Counted from the first letter of the stretch, positions 54,548 through 63,912 are shown. The stretch: 64,000 nucleotides of DNA from Leucobacter sp. CX169 (GCF_017161405.1 NZ_CP071051.1:2877849-2941848); one strand, 5' to 3'. Translations and numbers: made by a program. Notes: generated by a model from the sequence alone, not told the origin.

Positions 54548-56743
54548 ATGCTCGAACGCGGCCCTCTCGGCACCCCCTCCGGTGCACCAGCCGCCAGGCG
54601 CGCCCGATCTCGCGTCGGCGCCGGGGTGCTCGCCGTGGCGCTGGCCCTGGGCACCGTCGCATTCGGCACGTTCGCGCTCGGCAATGCGACCCCGCCCGCG
54701 GGCGCCGTCGGGCAGTCGGCGCAGCACACAGAGACCCGCGCCGCGGAGGTCGCGAAGACCCAGCCGTCCCCGGTCCTCACGCTCGCCCCTGTCCGCCCCG
54801 CGCTCCTCAGCAACGACGAGTCGGCCGAGTTTGAGCTGTGGCTCGAGAATCCGGGCGACACCGAGCTCGCCGCGTCTCGGGTCGAGCTCGCCCTCGACCC
54901 GATTCGAATCACCGGCGAGGCTGGGCTCGACGCGGAGTTCCCCATCGAGACTGCGCTCACGCTGCTCGAGGCGGAGACCCCGACCGTGCCCGCGGGGGAG
55001 GGGCGCCTCGTCAGCCTCGCGGTCCCGCGCGCAGAGTGGCCGCTGACCACGGCCTCCGACGCTGGCGTGTACCGCGTCTCTGCCCGGATCGTGCCCGATG
55101 CCGACAGCGACACACCGGAGCTCTCCACCACCGCCCCTATCGTCTGGCGCGGCGCGGGCGGGCTCACCCGGGTGCAATTGACGACCATCGTGCCGATGCT
55201 CCTTCCCGAGAGCATCCCGAGCCTGCCGCGACGCGGTCAGTTGGACGAACTCATGGGTCCCGGGTCGCAGCTCGACGAGCTCCTGAACACCGCGGAGCAG
55301 CGCGGCGCGACGCTTGCCATCGACCCACGTGTGGTGGCTGGTGTGCGCGTCTACGGCGAATCGGCCTCCGCCGCCGCACAGAGCTTTGTTGAGCGCCTGG
55401 GTCTGACGAGCGCTTCGTCCTTTGCCCTGCAATTTGCCGACGCTGATCCCTCCGCCCAGGCTGCGCTCGGGTTCTCGCGCATGCTCGCTCCTGAAGGCCT
55501 CTCCTTTGCGACCCGCTTTGGGACGTTCGCGGGGCAGGATCCTGCCGAAACTCCCGCCGAGCCGAGTCCGACTGACGGCCCCCCCGACGAACCGGCGTCG
55601 GACCCTGAGCCGATTGGCGTGCCCAGCCTCGCCGAGCTGACCACTGTTGCGACCACCTTGCCCGGCACCGCGTGGCCGGCGTCGGACAGTCTTACCCCCA
55701 AGGTGCTCGACCTCCTCGGGCGCAACGGCTACTCCCGGGTGATCGCTTCGGGCGAGAACGTCTCGGTCGCGGGCGGCGCGGCGCGCGGGACGCTGAACGG
55801 GGTCGAGTACCTCGTCTCGGACGCATCGCTCGACGCGGCTGCGCGCACGGCGCTGACCGCCGAGAACGAGACCGGTCACCGCTCGGGCGTCGCTCGCACG
55901 AGCGCGCTCCTGGTACTGCGTGCCCAGGCGGGCGACCCGGGCACCGTCGTCGCCCTCGATCGCGCCGCGACCCCGGAGTCGCCCTACGCGGTCGAGCTGG
56001 TCAATACGCTGTCGGCGCTGCCGTGGGTCGAACCGGTCGCGCCGGGGGAGCTCCCTGAGGGCGCCGTCACGCTCACGCCCGCCGCCGAAGCAGCGTCCCC
56101 TGAACGAATCGCCGCCCTCGGCGAGGCTGTCGCCCGTGAACCACAGGTGCTCGACTATTCGCGGGTGCTCGTGGCGCCCGAGTACCTCATCGACCTGCAG
56201 CGCGTTCGCCTACTCCAGCTGTTCAGCGCCCGCTACACGACACCCGACGCCAACTTCGCGTCCGCGGCGCAGCGTGCCGCCGAACGCGACGCCGAGACAC
56301 TGAACGGTGTGCGCGTCGTGACCTCGACCCACACGCAGCTGGTCGGGACCACGTCGCGCGTGCCGATCCAGGTGCGCAATACCCTGCCCTTCGACGCCCT
56401 CCTCGTCGCCGAGGTCGTCCCCACCAACGCCGCACTTGTCGTGACTGGCGAGGACCTGAAGCCCGCGCTCATTCCGAGCGAGAGCAGCACCAACATCCTG
56501 GTGCCGGTGCGCACCAGAGTCTCGTCCGGCGAGTCCGGTCTCGAGGTCGAACTGACGGCCGCCAGCGGCGGTGAGGTCGTCACGAGCGGCCTGCTCGCGA
56601 TCTCCATCCGCAGCAGCTGGGAGACCGTGGCCCTGGGTTCGCTCGCCGTCCTCACCGCCGCTTTCTTCGGATTTGGCATCTGGCGCAGTATCCGGCGTCG
56701 CTCCCGTACGTCGGCTGAGGATCCGGGAATAGTCGAGCCGTAG
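54548..56743 (+). CDS. DUF6049 membrane-anchored exported protein
   Basis: A 731-residue protein, the counterpart of mycobacterial Rv3909: signal-like N-terminal helix (about 20-43), a long extracytoplasmic region and a C-terminal helix near 695-715 with a basic end. A Pro/Glu/Asp-rich linker lies near 335-355. Function unknown; in relatives it is followed by murJ and thought to act in the cell envelope. Here the next gene is trxB. The ATG at 54548 directly follows GGGGGG. Confidence 0.8.
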   Translation: MLERGPLGTPSGAPAARRARSRVGAGVLAVALALGTVAFGTFALGNATPPAGAVGQSAQHTETRAAEVAKTQPSPVLTLAPVRPALLSNDESAEFELWLENPGDTELAASRVELALDPIRITGEAGLDAEFPIETALTLLEAETPTVPAGEGRLVSLAVPRAEWPLTTASDAGVYRVSARIVPDADSDTPELSTTAPIVWRGAGGLTRVQLTTIVPMLLPESIPSLPRRGQLDELMGPGSQLDELLNTAEQRGATLAIDPRVVAGVRVYGESASAAAQSFVERLGLTSASSFALQFADADPSAQAALGFSRMLAPEGLSFATRFGTFAGQDPAETPAEPSPTDGPPDEPASDPEPIGVPSLAELTTVATTLPGTAWPASDSLTPKVLDLLGRNGYSRVIASGENVSVAGGAARGTLNGVEYLVSDASLDAAARTALTAENETGHRSGVARTSALLVLRAQAGDPGTVVALDRAATPESPYAVELVNTLSALPWVEPVAPGELPEGAVTLTPAAEAASPERIAALGEAVAREPQVLDYSRVLVAPEYLIDLQRVRLLQLFSARYTTPDANFASAAQRAAERDAETLNGVRVVTSTHTQLVGTTSRVPIQVRNTLPFDALLVAEVVPTNAALVVTGEDLKPALIPSESSTNILVPVRTRVSSGESGLEVELTAASGGEVVTSGLLAISIRSSWETVALGSLAVLTAAFFGFGIWRSIRRRSRTSAEDPGIVEP

Positions 56744-56829
56744 GATGAGTTACACCCAACGGAGCCCCCAGTCGCCTGACGCGGGTCTTCGAACTCGCGC
56801 AGGCGCGCGACGCTTCACGAGGAGAACGC

Positions 56830-57780
56830 ATGCACCAGATCATCATCATCGGTTCCGGCCCGGCAGGGTTCACTGCGGCAATCTACGCGGCGCGCGCCGG
56901 TCTCGAGCCGCTGCTGTTCGCGAGCTCGGTAGAGCCTGGCGGTGAGCTGATGAACACGACCGATGTCGAGAACTTCCCCGGCTTCCCCGAGGGGATCCAG
57001 GGGCCTGAGCTCATGGAGAAGATGCAGGCGCAGGCCGAGCGCTTCGGCACGAAGGTCGCATACGACGACGTCGCCTCACTCGATCTCTCGGGTGACGTGA
57101 AGAAGGTCACCACTTCGGACGGCACTGTGCACGAGGCCGCCTCAGTGATCTTTGCGACCGGCTCGGCCTACCGCAAGCTCGGCATCACTGACGAAGACCG
57201 CCTCTCGGGGCACGGTGTCTCGTGGTGCGCCACCTGCGACGGGTTCTTCTTCCGCGACAAGACGATCGCGGTCGTGGGCGGCGGCGACTCGGCGATGGAA
57301 GAGGCGACGTTCCTCACTCGCTTCGCCAAGAAGGTCTATGTGATTCACCGCCGAGACGAGCTCAAGGCGTCGAAGATCATGCAGCAGCGGGCATTCGACA
57401 ACGAGAAGATCGAGTTCATCTGGAACGCCGGCGTCGAGGGTATCTCCGGGGACGACTCGGTCACTGGCGTCACGCTGCGCGACACCGTCACGGGCGAGGT
57501 GAGCGAGCTCGCGCTCGAGGGACTCTTCATCGCGATCGGCAATGACCCGCGCACCGCGCTCATTCACGGCGTCCTCGACCTCACGGCCGACGGCACGATC
57601 GCGGTTGACGGGCGTAGTTCTCGCACCTCGGTTCCCGGCGTCTTTGCCGCCGGCGACGTCATCGATCCCAGCTACCGGCAGGCAATCACGGCTGCCGCGT
57701 CCGGCACGGTCGCGGCCCTCGACGCCGAGCACTTCCTCGCGGCGCTCGCCGAGTCGGTTCCCGCCGGCGCCACCGCATAG
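56830..57780 (+). CDS. trxB: Thioredoxin reductase
   Basis: A 316-residue low-molecular-weight thioredoxin reductase. FAD site GSGPAGFTAAIYAARAG at the N-terminus, redox pair CATC (Cys133, Cys136), NADPH site GGGDSAMEEA, and GVFAAGDV near the end. It reduces thioredoxin with NADPH. Followed by trxA after 27 bases, with AGGAG sites before both. Confidence 0.95.
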   Translation: MHQIIIIGSGPAGFTAAIYAARAGLEPLLFASSVEPGGELMNTTDVENFPGFPEGIQGPELMEKMQAQAERFGTKVAYDDVASLDLSGDVKKVTTSDGTVHEAASVIFATGSAYRKLGITDEDRLSGHGVSWCATCDGFFFRDKTIAVVGGGDSAMEEATFLTRFAKKVYVIHRRDELKASKIMQQRAFDNEKIEFIWNAGVEGISGDDSVTGVTLRDTVTGEVSELALEGLFIAIGNDPRTALIHGVLDLTADGTIAVDGRSSRTSVPGVFAAGDVIDPSYRQAITAAASGTVAALDAEHFLAALAESVPAGATA

Positions 57781-57807
57781 TTTCCGACCCACCCATAAGG
57801 AGTTCGC

Positions 57808-58131
57808 ATGTCCAACGCAATCACCGTCGACGAGGGCACCTTCGACCAGGTCGTCCTGCAGAGCGACATCCCCGTGCTGGTCGACTTCTGGGCAGTCTGG
57901 TGCGGCCCGTGCCGCGCCGTCGCGCCGATCCTCGATCAGATCTCGATCGAGCAGGAGGGCAAGCTACGCGTCGTCAAGCTCAATGTTGACGAGAACCCGA
58001 ACCTCGCCGCCCAGTACCGCATCACCTCCATCCCCGCGATGAAGGTGTTCAAGGACGGCGCTGAGGTCCTCGAAATCATCGGGGCCCAGCCCAAGTTGAT
58101 GATCGAGAAGCAGCTCGCGGGCGTTCTCTAA
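57808..58131 (+). CDS. trxA: Thioredoxin
   Basis: A 107-residue thioredoxin with the active site WCGPC (Cys32, Cys35) and the cis-Pro in TSIPAMKVF. It is reduced by the TrxB encoded just upstream. A perfect 17-bp terminator follows. Confidence 0.95.
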   Translation: MSNAITVDEGTFDQVVLQSDIPVLVDFWAVWCGPCRAVAPILDQISIEQEGKLRVVKLNVDENPNLAAQYRITSIPAMKVFKDGAEVLEIIGAQPKLMIEKQLAGVL

Positions 58132-58146
58132 CCAACAGCAACTCGC

Positions 58147-58184
58147 AAAGGAGGGGCCGGTCCAAGTGGACCGGCCCCTCCTTT
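58147..58184. terminator. Bidirectional terminator after trxA
   Basis: AAAGGAGGGGCCGGTCC pairs perfectly with GGACCGGCCCCTCCTTT around AAGT. It lies between trxA and the convergent SRPBCC gene. Confidence 0.92.
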
Positions 58185-58189
58185 CTCGC

Positions 58190-58639
58190 TTACGCGCTCT
58201 CGGCGAGGGCTGCCAGCCGATCGATCGACGCGCGAAGGTTCTCGGCCGTCGTCGCGCGCGCGCGCTCCATGCGGCCCGGATCGTGCAGCTGCGTCCAGTC
58301 GTAGGTGTGCCGAACGAGCACTCGGTTCTCGGGGAGCGGCTCGATCTCCCAGCGCCAGAGGTGGCCCGGGGCCGCCTCGCCCACGGGCGCCGGCAGCCAG
58401 GCGATAAGCCGGCCCTCGGCGAACTCGGCCACCCGGTTCTCGCGCACGCGATCGCCGACGTTCGTCATCACAAACACGTCGTGGGCGCCTCGAACTCGCT
58501 GGCCGGGGGCGGCCGATGACAAGTTGTTGTTGCCGTCCCACCGGGGCTGCTGGGCGGGGTCGGCAATCAGTTCGAACACGGTCTCCGCGTCAGCGAACAC
58601 CTCGCGTTCCGCAGAAACGACTCTGAATTCTTCGCTCAT
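58190..58639 (-). CDS. SRPBCC (START-like) family protein
   Basis: A 149-residue helix-grip protein of the SRPBCC superfamily, with an N-terminal strand REVFADAETVFELIADP and the closing long helix. Such proteins bind hydrophobic ligands in a deep cavity; no specific role is readable. Single gene between trxA and parB, on the opposite strand to trxA. ATG 58639 is chosen over one 18 bases upstream. Confidence 0.75.
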   Translation of the reverse strand: MSEEFRVVSAEREVFADAETVFELIADPAQQPRWDGNNNLSSAAPGQRVRGAHDVFVMTNVGDRVRENRVAEFAEGRLIAWLPAPVGEAAPGHLWRWEIEPLPENRVLVRHTYDWTQLHDPGRMERARATTAENLRASIDRLAALAESA

Positions 58640-58679
58640 GTCGCCAGTCAAGCACACCCGTACGGGTGCCGCGAGAGGC

Positions 58680-59669
58680 CTAACTAAATCCGGGATCGCC
58701 GAGCTCGTGCAGGATCCGGTTGAGGTCTTGAATCGTCGCGAACTCGATCACGACCTGGCCCTTCTTGGCCGTCAAGTTCACCTTCACCCGAGTGTCTAGG
58801 CGGTCCCCGAGGCGCTCACCGATCTCGGCAAGCTGACCGAGGCGGCCGCCCGGGCGAGGCTTGGGACGCTTCGGGCGGGTGTCACTCGCCACCGCCTCAG
58901 CGGCGCGGACAGACAGGCCCTCGTTGACGATCTTGTCAGCGAGATGGGTCATCGCGATGTCGTCGCCCGTCAGGGCGAGGATCGCGCGCGCGTGCCCCGC
59001 CGAGAGCACCCCGGCAGCGACACGCGACTGAATGGTCTCGGGGAGCTGCAATAGCCGGATCGTGTTCGTGATCTGCGGGCGCGATCGTCCAATGCGCTGC
59101 GCCAGCTGTTCCTGCGTGATCCCAAAGTCAGCGAGCAGCTGCTGATAGGCCGATGCCTCTTCCAGGGGGTTCAGCTGAGCGCGGTGCAGGTTCTCGAGCA
59201 GCGCGTCGCGCAGCATGTCCTCGTCGGCCGTGCTGCGCACGATCGCGGGGATCTCGGTGAGGCCGGCTCGCTTGCTGGCTCGGAGGCGGCGCTCACCCAT
59301 GATGAGTTCGAAGCGGGGCTCGCCCTTCGCGGGCGCCGGCTCGATGGCCCTGACCACGATGGGCTGGAGCACGCCGAACTCGCGCACGCTGTGCGTGAGC
59401 TCGCTGAGCGCTTCCTCGTCAAACTCGGTGCGAGGCTGCACCCGGTTGGGGACGATGTCCAGCGGCGAGAGGTGCATGAGCGTCGCGCCGGGCACCTCGC
59501 GGAGCGTGTGCTCGTCGTCGGGCACTTCGATCTCGGCGCTCGGCTCAGCCTTGGCGGCCACCGAATTTGACGGGAAGAACACGTCTACCGGTCGCTCACC
59601 CTCGCTGGGGGACTGCGGAATCAGCGCGCCAATGCCTCGACCGAGTCCGCTTCGCTTCTTGGTGGCCAT
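58680..59669 (-). CDS. parB: Chromosome partitioning protein ParB
   Basis: A 329-residue ParB: N-terminal CTP-binding nuclease-like domain with GERRLRASKRAG, central helix-turn-helix (TQEQLAQRIGRSRPQITNTIRLL) and C-terminal dimerisation domain. It loads at parS (61339-61352) and spreads to segregate the origin with ParA. It starts 2 bases after the parA stop. Confidence 0.95.
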   Translation of the reverse strand: MATKKRSGLGRGIGALIPQSPSEGERPVDVFFPSNSVAAKAEPSAEIEVPDDEHTLREVPGATLMHLSPLDIVPNRVQPRTEFDEEALSELTHSVREFGVLQPIVVRAIEPAPAKGEPRFELIMGERRLRASKRAGLTEIPAIVRSTADEDMLRDALLENLHRAQLNPLEEASAYQQLLADFGITQEQLAQRIGRSRPQITNTIRLLQLPETIQSRVAAGVLSAGHARAILALTGDDIAMTHLADKIVNEGLSVRAAEAVASDTRPKRPKPRPGGRLGQLAEIGERLGDRLDTRVKVNLTAKKGQVVIEFATIQDLNRILHELGDPGFS

Positions 59670-59671
59670 CG

Positions 59672-60589
59672 TTACGCTCCTTCAATCTGCTCGTCGATCC
59701 CGCGACCGGGGGAAGTGTTGCTCCGCTCGGCCATTTCGGCCGCCGCCTCGAGATAAGCGAGCGCGCCGGTCGACGAGGGGTCGTAGGCGAGCACGGTCTG
59801 CCCGTAGCTCGGTGCCTCCGAGATTCTCACTGAACGAGGGATCGCCACAGCCAGGGTCTCGGCCGGGAAGTGCGTGCGCACTTCCTCGGCGACTTCCTGG
59901 GCGAGATTCGTTCGTGAGTCGTACATGGTAAGCAGGATCGTGGAGACCCGAAGGGTCGGATTCAGGTGCTTCTCGATCAGCGCAATGTTGCCGAGCAGCT
60001 GGCTCAGCCCCTCGAGCGCGTAGTACTCGCACTGGATCGGAATGAGTACCTCATCGGCAGCGACGAACGCGTTGACCGTGAGCAGGCCGAGCGACGGCGG
60101 GCAGTCAATGAAGACGTAGTGGAAATTGTGCTCGGGGTCCTCGAGGAAGCTCTGTACCGCGGTACGCAGGCGCTGCTCCCGGGCGACGAGCGAGACGAGT
60201 TCGATCTCAGCACCGGCAAGGTGAATCGTCGAGGGCACGCAGAACAGGTGATCGTTGTCGCTCGCCTGCTGGATGGCGTCCGCGATGGTGGCGTCGCCGA
60301 GAAGCACGTCGTACACGCTTGTCACCTCGGGCCGGTGCTCGACGCCGAGCGCGGTCGAGGCGTTCCCCTGAGGGTCGAGATCGATCACGAGCACGTTCGC
60401 CCCCCGGCGCGACAGCGCCGCGGCAAGGTTGACGGTCGTGGTGGTTTTCCCCACGCCGCCCTTCTGGTTCGAGACCGTAATGACGCGAGTACGCGCGGGC
60501 AACGGCGAGTTCGTGGCCTCCAACTTACGGCGACGCCGAACTTTGTCCGCAAGGTGATTCCCCAGCGGTGTGCTCTCGACTTCTGTCAT
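59672..60589 (-). CDS. parA: Chromosome partitioning ATPase ParA
   Basis: A 305-residue ParA/Soj ATPase with the deviant Walker A KGGVGKTT at residues 43-50, and the conserved FIDCPPSLGLLT. A 35-residue basic N-terminal extension precedes the core. It forms the gradient that moves ParB-bound origins. In operon with parB. Confidence 0.95.
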   Translation of the reverse strand: MTEVESTPLGNHLADKVRRRRKLEATNSPLPARTRVITVSNQKGGVGKTTTTVNLAAALSRRGANVLVIDLDPQGNASTALGVEHRPEVTSVYDVLLGDATIADAIQQASDNDHLFCVPSTIHLAGAEIELVSLVAREQRLRTAVQSFLEDPEHNFHYVFIDCPPSLGLLTVNAFVAADEVLIPIQCEYYALEGLSQLLGNIALIEKHLNPTLRVSTILLTMYDSRTNLAQEVAEEVRTHFPAETLAVAIPRSVRISEAPSYGQTVLAYDPSSTGALAYLEAAAEMAERSNTSPGRGIDEQIEGA

Positions 60590-60641
60590 TAGTTCCTCGT
60601 GCGCCGCGCGGCGGCCGTTTGTCAGCTGAAAACGACAGGGC

Positions 60642-61337
60642 TCACGCGCCGCGTGAGCCTCGCTCTACTGTAGCCCGAAAGACGCGCGTACTTTCAGCAA
60701 GAAGTCCCTCGCCGAGAATCTCGAAGCGCGCGTCGCGGAGCTTGTACTTGGCGATCGCCTTCCGCGCCGACTCGATCTCCGCCTCGACACTCGCGCCCTT
60801 CAGCAGCAGGAACTCGCCGCCGTCGCGCAGCAGGGGAGCCGTGAGGGGGACGAGCGTGCGAAGCGCGGTGACCGCTCGGGCCGTAACCTGATCGACCTCC
60901 ACCGCGCCGCCGTGGAATTCTTCGGCTCGGCCACGCTGCGTGCGGACGTTCTCGAGGCCCAAGCGGTCGATCTGCTCGTCCAGCCACGCGATCCTGCGTT
61001 CCATTGGCTCGATGAGCACGAACTCCGCATCGGGCCGCACGATGGCGAGAACCAGCCCCGGCATGCCGCCGCCCGTGCCGATGTCGGCGACGCGCGCTCC
61101 CGATCGAATGAGCGGGGCGAGCAGTGCCGAGTTCAGTAGGTGCCGCGTCCAGAGGCGCGGGGGCTCGAGCGGACCAATGAGGCCGAGCTCTTCGCCGCGG
61201 CGACCGAGGTCCTCGGCGAACTGCCGCAGGACCGGAAGCCGGTCACCCGCCAGCGCAGCGGCCGCAGCTGGCTCTACTTCGACCGGAACGGCAGCGTGCA
61301 CTTCGGGCGTCACTCGGGGTGCGTCATCGTGAGTCAT
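60642..61337 (-). CDS. rsmG: 16S rRNA (guanine-N7) methyltransferase RsmG
   Basis: A 231-residue GidB/RsmG with SAM-binding DIGTGGGMPG and the conserved WTRHLLNS near residue 63. It methylates G527 of 16S rRNA; loss causes low-level streptomycin resistance in many bacteria. Its start lies just after the parS site. Its 3' end includes a hairpin GCTCACGCG/CGCGTGAGC at about 60641-60659. Confidence 0.93.
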   Translation of the reverse strand: MTHDDAPRVTPEVHAAVPVEVEPAAAAALAGDRLPVLRQFAEDLGRRGEELGLIGPLEPPRLWTRHLLNSALLAPLIRSGARVADIGTGGGMPGLVLAIVRPDAEFVLIEPMERRIAWLDEQIDRLGLENVRTQRGRAEEFHGGAVEVDQVTARAVTALRTLVPLTAPLLRDGGEFLLLKGASVEAEIESARKAIAKYKLRDARFEILGEGLLAESTRVFRATVERGSRGA

Positions 61338-61338
61338 C

Positions 61339-61352
61339 GTTTCACGTGAAAC
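61339..61352. promoter_or_regulatory. parS site
   Basis: GTTTCACGTGAAAC is an exact match to the core of the universal parS palindrome. It lies in the 14 bases between the jag stop and the rsmG start, 1.7 kb from parB and about 2.6 kb from the DnaA boxes. ParB should nucleate here. Confidence 0.95.
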
Positions 61353-61867
61353 TACTCGGCGACCGAGTCGCTGGCCGCGATCGGGCGGATGACGAGACGG
61401 CGGTCCCGGCCTTCCCCGCGCGACTCCGAGTGGTGGGCGCGCTCAGCGACGTAGTCGTGCACGAGCTTGCGTTCGTAGGATGACATCGGCTCAAGCTCGA
61501 TCTCGGCGCGGCCGGCGGCAATGGCCGCGATCGCGTGGTCGACCAGACGCTGGAGTTCAGAGGTGCGTGCCTCACGCGATCCAGCGACGTCGAGGATGAG
61601 GCGGGAGAAGCGTCCCGTACGGGCCTGCACCGAAAGGCGACTCAGCTCCTGCAGCGCCTGCACGGTATCGGGAGTCGCGAGGCGATCAAGATCGTCGCTG
61701 CCCGAGATCGACAGGTACGCGCGCCCATTGCGGACGTCAATGTCGAGGTCTCCATCGAGATCGGTGATATCGAGCAACGCCTCAAGGTAATCGGCGGCAA
61801 GATCGCCCTCGGCCTCGAGTTCGCTCAGGCTCGGCTCGCCGGCCGGGGTCTCCGGGATCGCGGTCAT
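61352..61867 (-). CDS. jag: Jag/KhpB family RNA-binding protein (KH and R3H domains)
   Basis: A 171-residue protein with an acidic N-terminus, a KH-like domain (about 40-105) and a C-terminal R3H domain ending ERAHHSESRGEGRDRRLVI. The N-terminal Jag_N domain of firmicutes is missing, as usual in actinobacteria. It binds RNA and affects cell growth and division in relatives. The ATG overlaps the yidC stop (ATGA). Confidence 0.88.
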   Translation of the reverse strand: MTAIPETPAGEPSLSELEAEGDLAADYLEALLDITDLDGDLDIDVRNGRAYLSISGSDDLDRLATPDTVQALQELSRLSVQARTGRFSRLILDVAGSREARTSELQRLVDHAIAAIAAGRAEIELEPMSSYERKLVHDYVAERAHHSESRGEGRDRRLVIRPIAASDSVAE

Positions 61868-62814
61868 GCCTTCTTCCCGCCCTTCTTCGCGCGCTTCGCG
61901 CTCACGGGCTGCTGACGCTGGCCCACCTGGCGAGCGGCTTCCGCAACTTCCTCGGGGGTCGCATCATCCGTGAGCTTGCCCTTGGCCCGCAGACGCTCCT
62001 GGCGGGCGCGGTATGCGTCACTGCCCGGGGTCGGCATGTTCCGGATCACGATGAACTGCTGAGCCATCGTCCAGATGTTGGAAGAGAACCAGTAGATGTT
62101 GAGCGCGAGCGGGAATGCGACGCCGGAGAAGAGGAACATGAAGGGAATGATGTACAGCATGATCTTCTGCTGGCGGTACATCGGCGACTGCTTGGTCTCG
62201 TCCGAGACGTTCTTCGAGACGATCTGCAGCTGCGTGAAGAACTGCGACGCGATCATCAGGATGACAATGATGCCGAGCATGATGACGACCGGGGCCTGCC
62301 CGGCCTCCCAGCCCTGCGTGAATGTCATCTTGAGCGGGGCGCCAAAGACGGAGGCGGCGTTGAAGCTCGCCGTCAGGTTCTCGTTCATCAAGCCGATGCC
62401 GGGCTCGTTTCGCGAGGCGTGTTGCAAGACGTAGAAGAGCGAGAAGAAGACCGGCATCTGCAGCAGGATCGGCAGGCACGAAGCGAACGGGTTCGTCCCG
62501 TGCTTCTTGTACAGCGCCATGGTCTCGCGGCTCATAGCCTCACGCGAGAACTGATCCTTCTTGCCCTTGTACTTGTCCTGGACCTTCTTCAGCTGCGGCG
62601 CCATGTCCATCATGCGACGCTGCGACTTGATCTGCCGCACCGTCAGTGGGATCAGTGCTGAGCGCACCACGACGACGACGCCCAGGATCGCCAAGACCCA
62701 GGTGAGCCCACTTGCAGGATCCATGCCGAGCCACGTGAAGAGCTGGTGCCAGAGAACGAGCACGCTCTCGACGAGCCAGCGCAGCGGCCAGAGTATGGTC
62801 TCGAAGAAATCCAT
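61864..62814 (-). CDS. yidC: Membrane protein insertase YidC
   Basis: A 316-residue YidC/Oxa1 insertase with five expected helices. The conserved positively charged residue sits in VVVVRSALIPLTVRQIK after the second helix start, and QRRMMDMAPQLKK forms the cytoplasmic coiled coil. The C-terminus is Lys/Arg-rich for ribosome binding. ATG 62814 is used; an upstream start would overlap yidD. Confidence 0.93.
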   Translation of the reverse strand: MDFFETILWPLRWLVESVLVLWHQLFTWLGMDPASGLTWVLAILGVVVVVRSALIPLTVRQIKSQRRMMDMAPQLKKVQDKYKGKKDQFSREAMSRETMALYKKHGTNPFASCLPILLQMPVFFSLFYVLQHASRNEPGIGLMNENLTASFNAASVFGAPLKMTFTQGWEAGQAPVVIMLGIIVILMIASQFFTQLQIVSKNVSDETKQSPMYRQQKIMLYIIPFMFLFSGVAFPLALNIYWFSSNIWTMAQQFIVIRNMPTPGSDAYRARQERLRAKGKLTDDATPEEVAEAARQVGQRQQPVSAKRAKKGGKKA

Positions 62815-62821
62815 CTGTGGA

Positions 62822-63166
62822 CTACACCTTTCGGGTAACGGCAGCAGGCTCTGGGACGGTTGCCCCATGTGCACAGACAAAACCGTGAGTATTCGTACGG
62901 AAGTGTGGGTTCAGCGGTGTGGGAACGTCGTCGATCCCGCCCGCGGAAAAGGGATTGCAGCGAAGCAGTCGGCGGATGGTCAGCCAGACGCCGCGAACAA
63001 ACCCGTGCTGCTGGTACGCCTCAAGCGAGTAACGCGAGCACGAGGGGTAATACCGACAGACCTCACCGTAGAGCGGAGAGATCAGGCGTCGATAGACCTT
63101 CATGATGGTGATCGCCGCGTTGCGGGGGAGCAGCCAAAGAAACGTGGCGACATTCATATGCGTCAC
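62822..63166 (-). CDS. yidD: Membrane protein insertion efficiency factor YidD
   Basis: A 114-residue YidD (YidC accessory, DUF37) with the signature YPSCSRYSLEAY and CNPFSAGGIDDVP. It has an N-terminal amphipathic helix. The GTG start overlaps the rnpA stop (GTGA) behind GAGAGG; ATG 63157 is an alternative. Confidence 0.92.
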   Translation of the reverse strand: MTHMNVATFLWLLPRNAAITIMKVYRRLISPLYGEVCRYYPSCSRYSLEAYQQHGFVRGVWLTIRRLLRCNPFSAGGIDDVPTPLNPHFRTNTHGFVCAHGATVPEPAAVTRKV

Positions 63167-63510
63167 TGATTCCTCTCTGCAACCACGCGGCGTACGGCCC
63201 GACCGACTTCGTCTGCCATTCTCGCGTATGGCGCATCTGAAGAGGCAGGGAGTACGCGAAATACTACGTCCACCCCGGTGAGTCCATCGTGCAGCAGGGC
63301 CTCAGTGATGCCCTTCAGGCGGCGGCGCAGAAGATTTCGCGTGACCGCGTTGCCCACCGCCTTCGTAACGATGTATCCGAAACGTGCAGGATCCTCCGGG
63401 GAACGCAAAACCGCGTGGGTGATGCAATATGCACCTCCCACGCGGCGGCCCTTACGGACGATGCTTCGGTACTCGTCACCCCGCGTGACTCGATGTTGCC
63501 TCGACGGCAC
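63163..63510 (-). CDS. rnpA: Ribonuclease P protein component
   Basis: A 115-residue RNase P protein with the RNR motif AVTRNLLRRRLK that contacts the RNA. With the RNase P RNA (not in this window) it matures tRNA 5' ends. GTG start, 28 bases after rpmH. Confidence 0.93.
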   Translation of the reverse strand: MPSRQHRVTRGDEYRSIVRKGRRVGGAYCITHAVLRSPEDPARFGYIVTKAVGNAVTRNLLRRRLKGITEALLHDGLTGVDVVFRVLPASSDAPYARMADEVGRAVRRVVAERNQ

Positions 63511-63538
63511 GATCGTTCGGGTTCGAGTGAAGCGTCAG

Positions 63539-63676
63539 TTACGCGGAGAGCTTCGTGCGGCCCTTGGCGCGACGTGCGCCGAGGATCGCGCGACCCGCAC
63601 GGGTGCGCATGCGAAGGCGGAAGCCGTGCACCTTGGCGCGGCGGCGGTTGTTGGGCTGGAACGTGCGCTTGCTCAT
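63539..63676 (-). CDS. rpmH: 50S ribosomal protein L34
   Basis: A 45-residue L34, [15 protein letters not shown] at the start and KGRTKLSA at the end, very basic. First gene of the origin-proximal operon rpmH-rnpA-yidD-yidC-jag-rsmG. The ATG at 63676 follows a GGAGA site. Confidence 0.97.
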   Translation of the reverse strand: MSKRTFQPNNRRRAKVHGFRLRMRTRAGRAILGARRAKGRTKLSA

Positions 63677-63763
63677 GAAACTCTCCGTTGCGTGGAATTA
63701 AAACACCCAGCCGCAGATGACCAGGAAATCGGAACGGGCACGAGAGGCCCATACAAAGCGTTA

Positions 63764-63792
63764 ACACTACGCCGAAATGCCGGCCCCGTCAA
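63764..63792 (-). promoter_or_regulatory. rpmH promoter
   Basis: TTGACG (63787-63792) and TAGTGT (63764-63769) with a 17-base spacer read toward rpmH, about 88 bases upstream of its ATG. A good match to the housekeeping sigma consensus. Confidence 0.7.
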
Positions 63793-63912
63793 TGTGAGGC
63801 GCGTCAGCGCGCAAATACCATCCGCGTGCGGCATTTCTCTCGTAGGCAAATCGGCGAGTCGCAATTTCACGACTTGCCTGGTGCGTACGGCGTGGTTAGC
63901 GTGGACTCCAAG

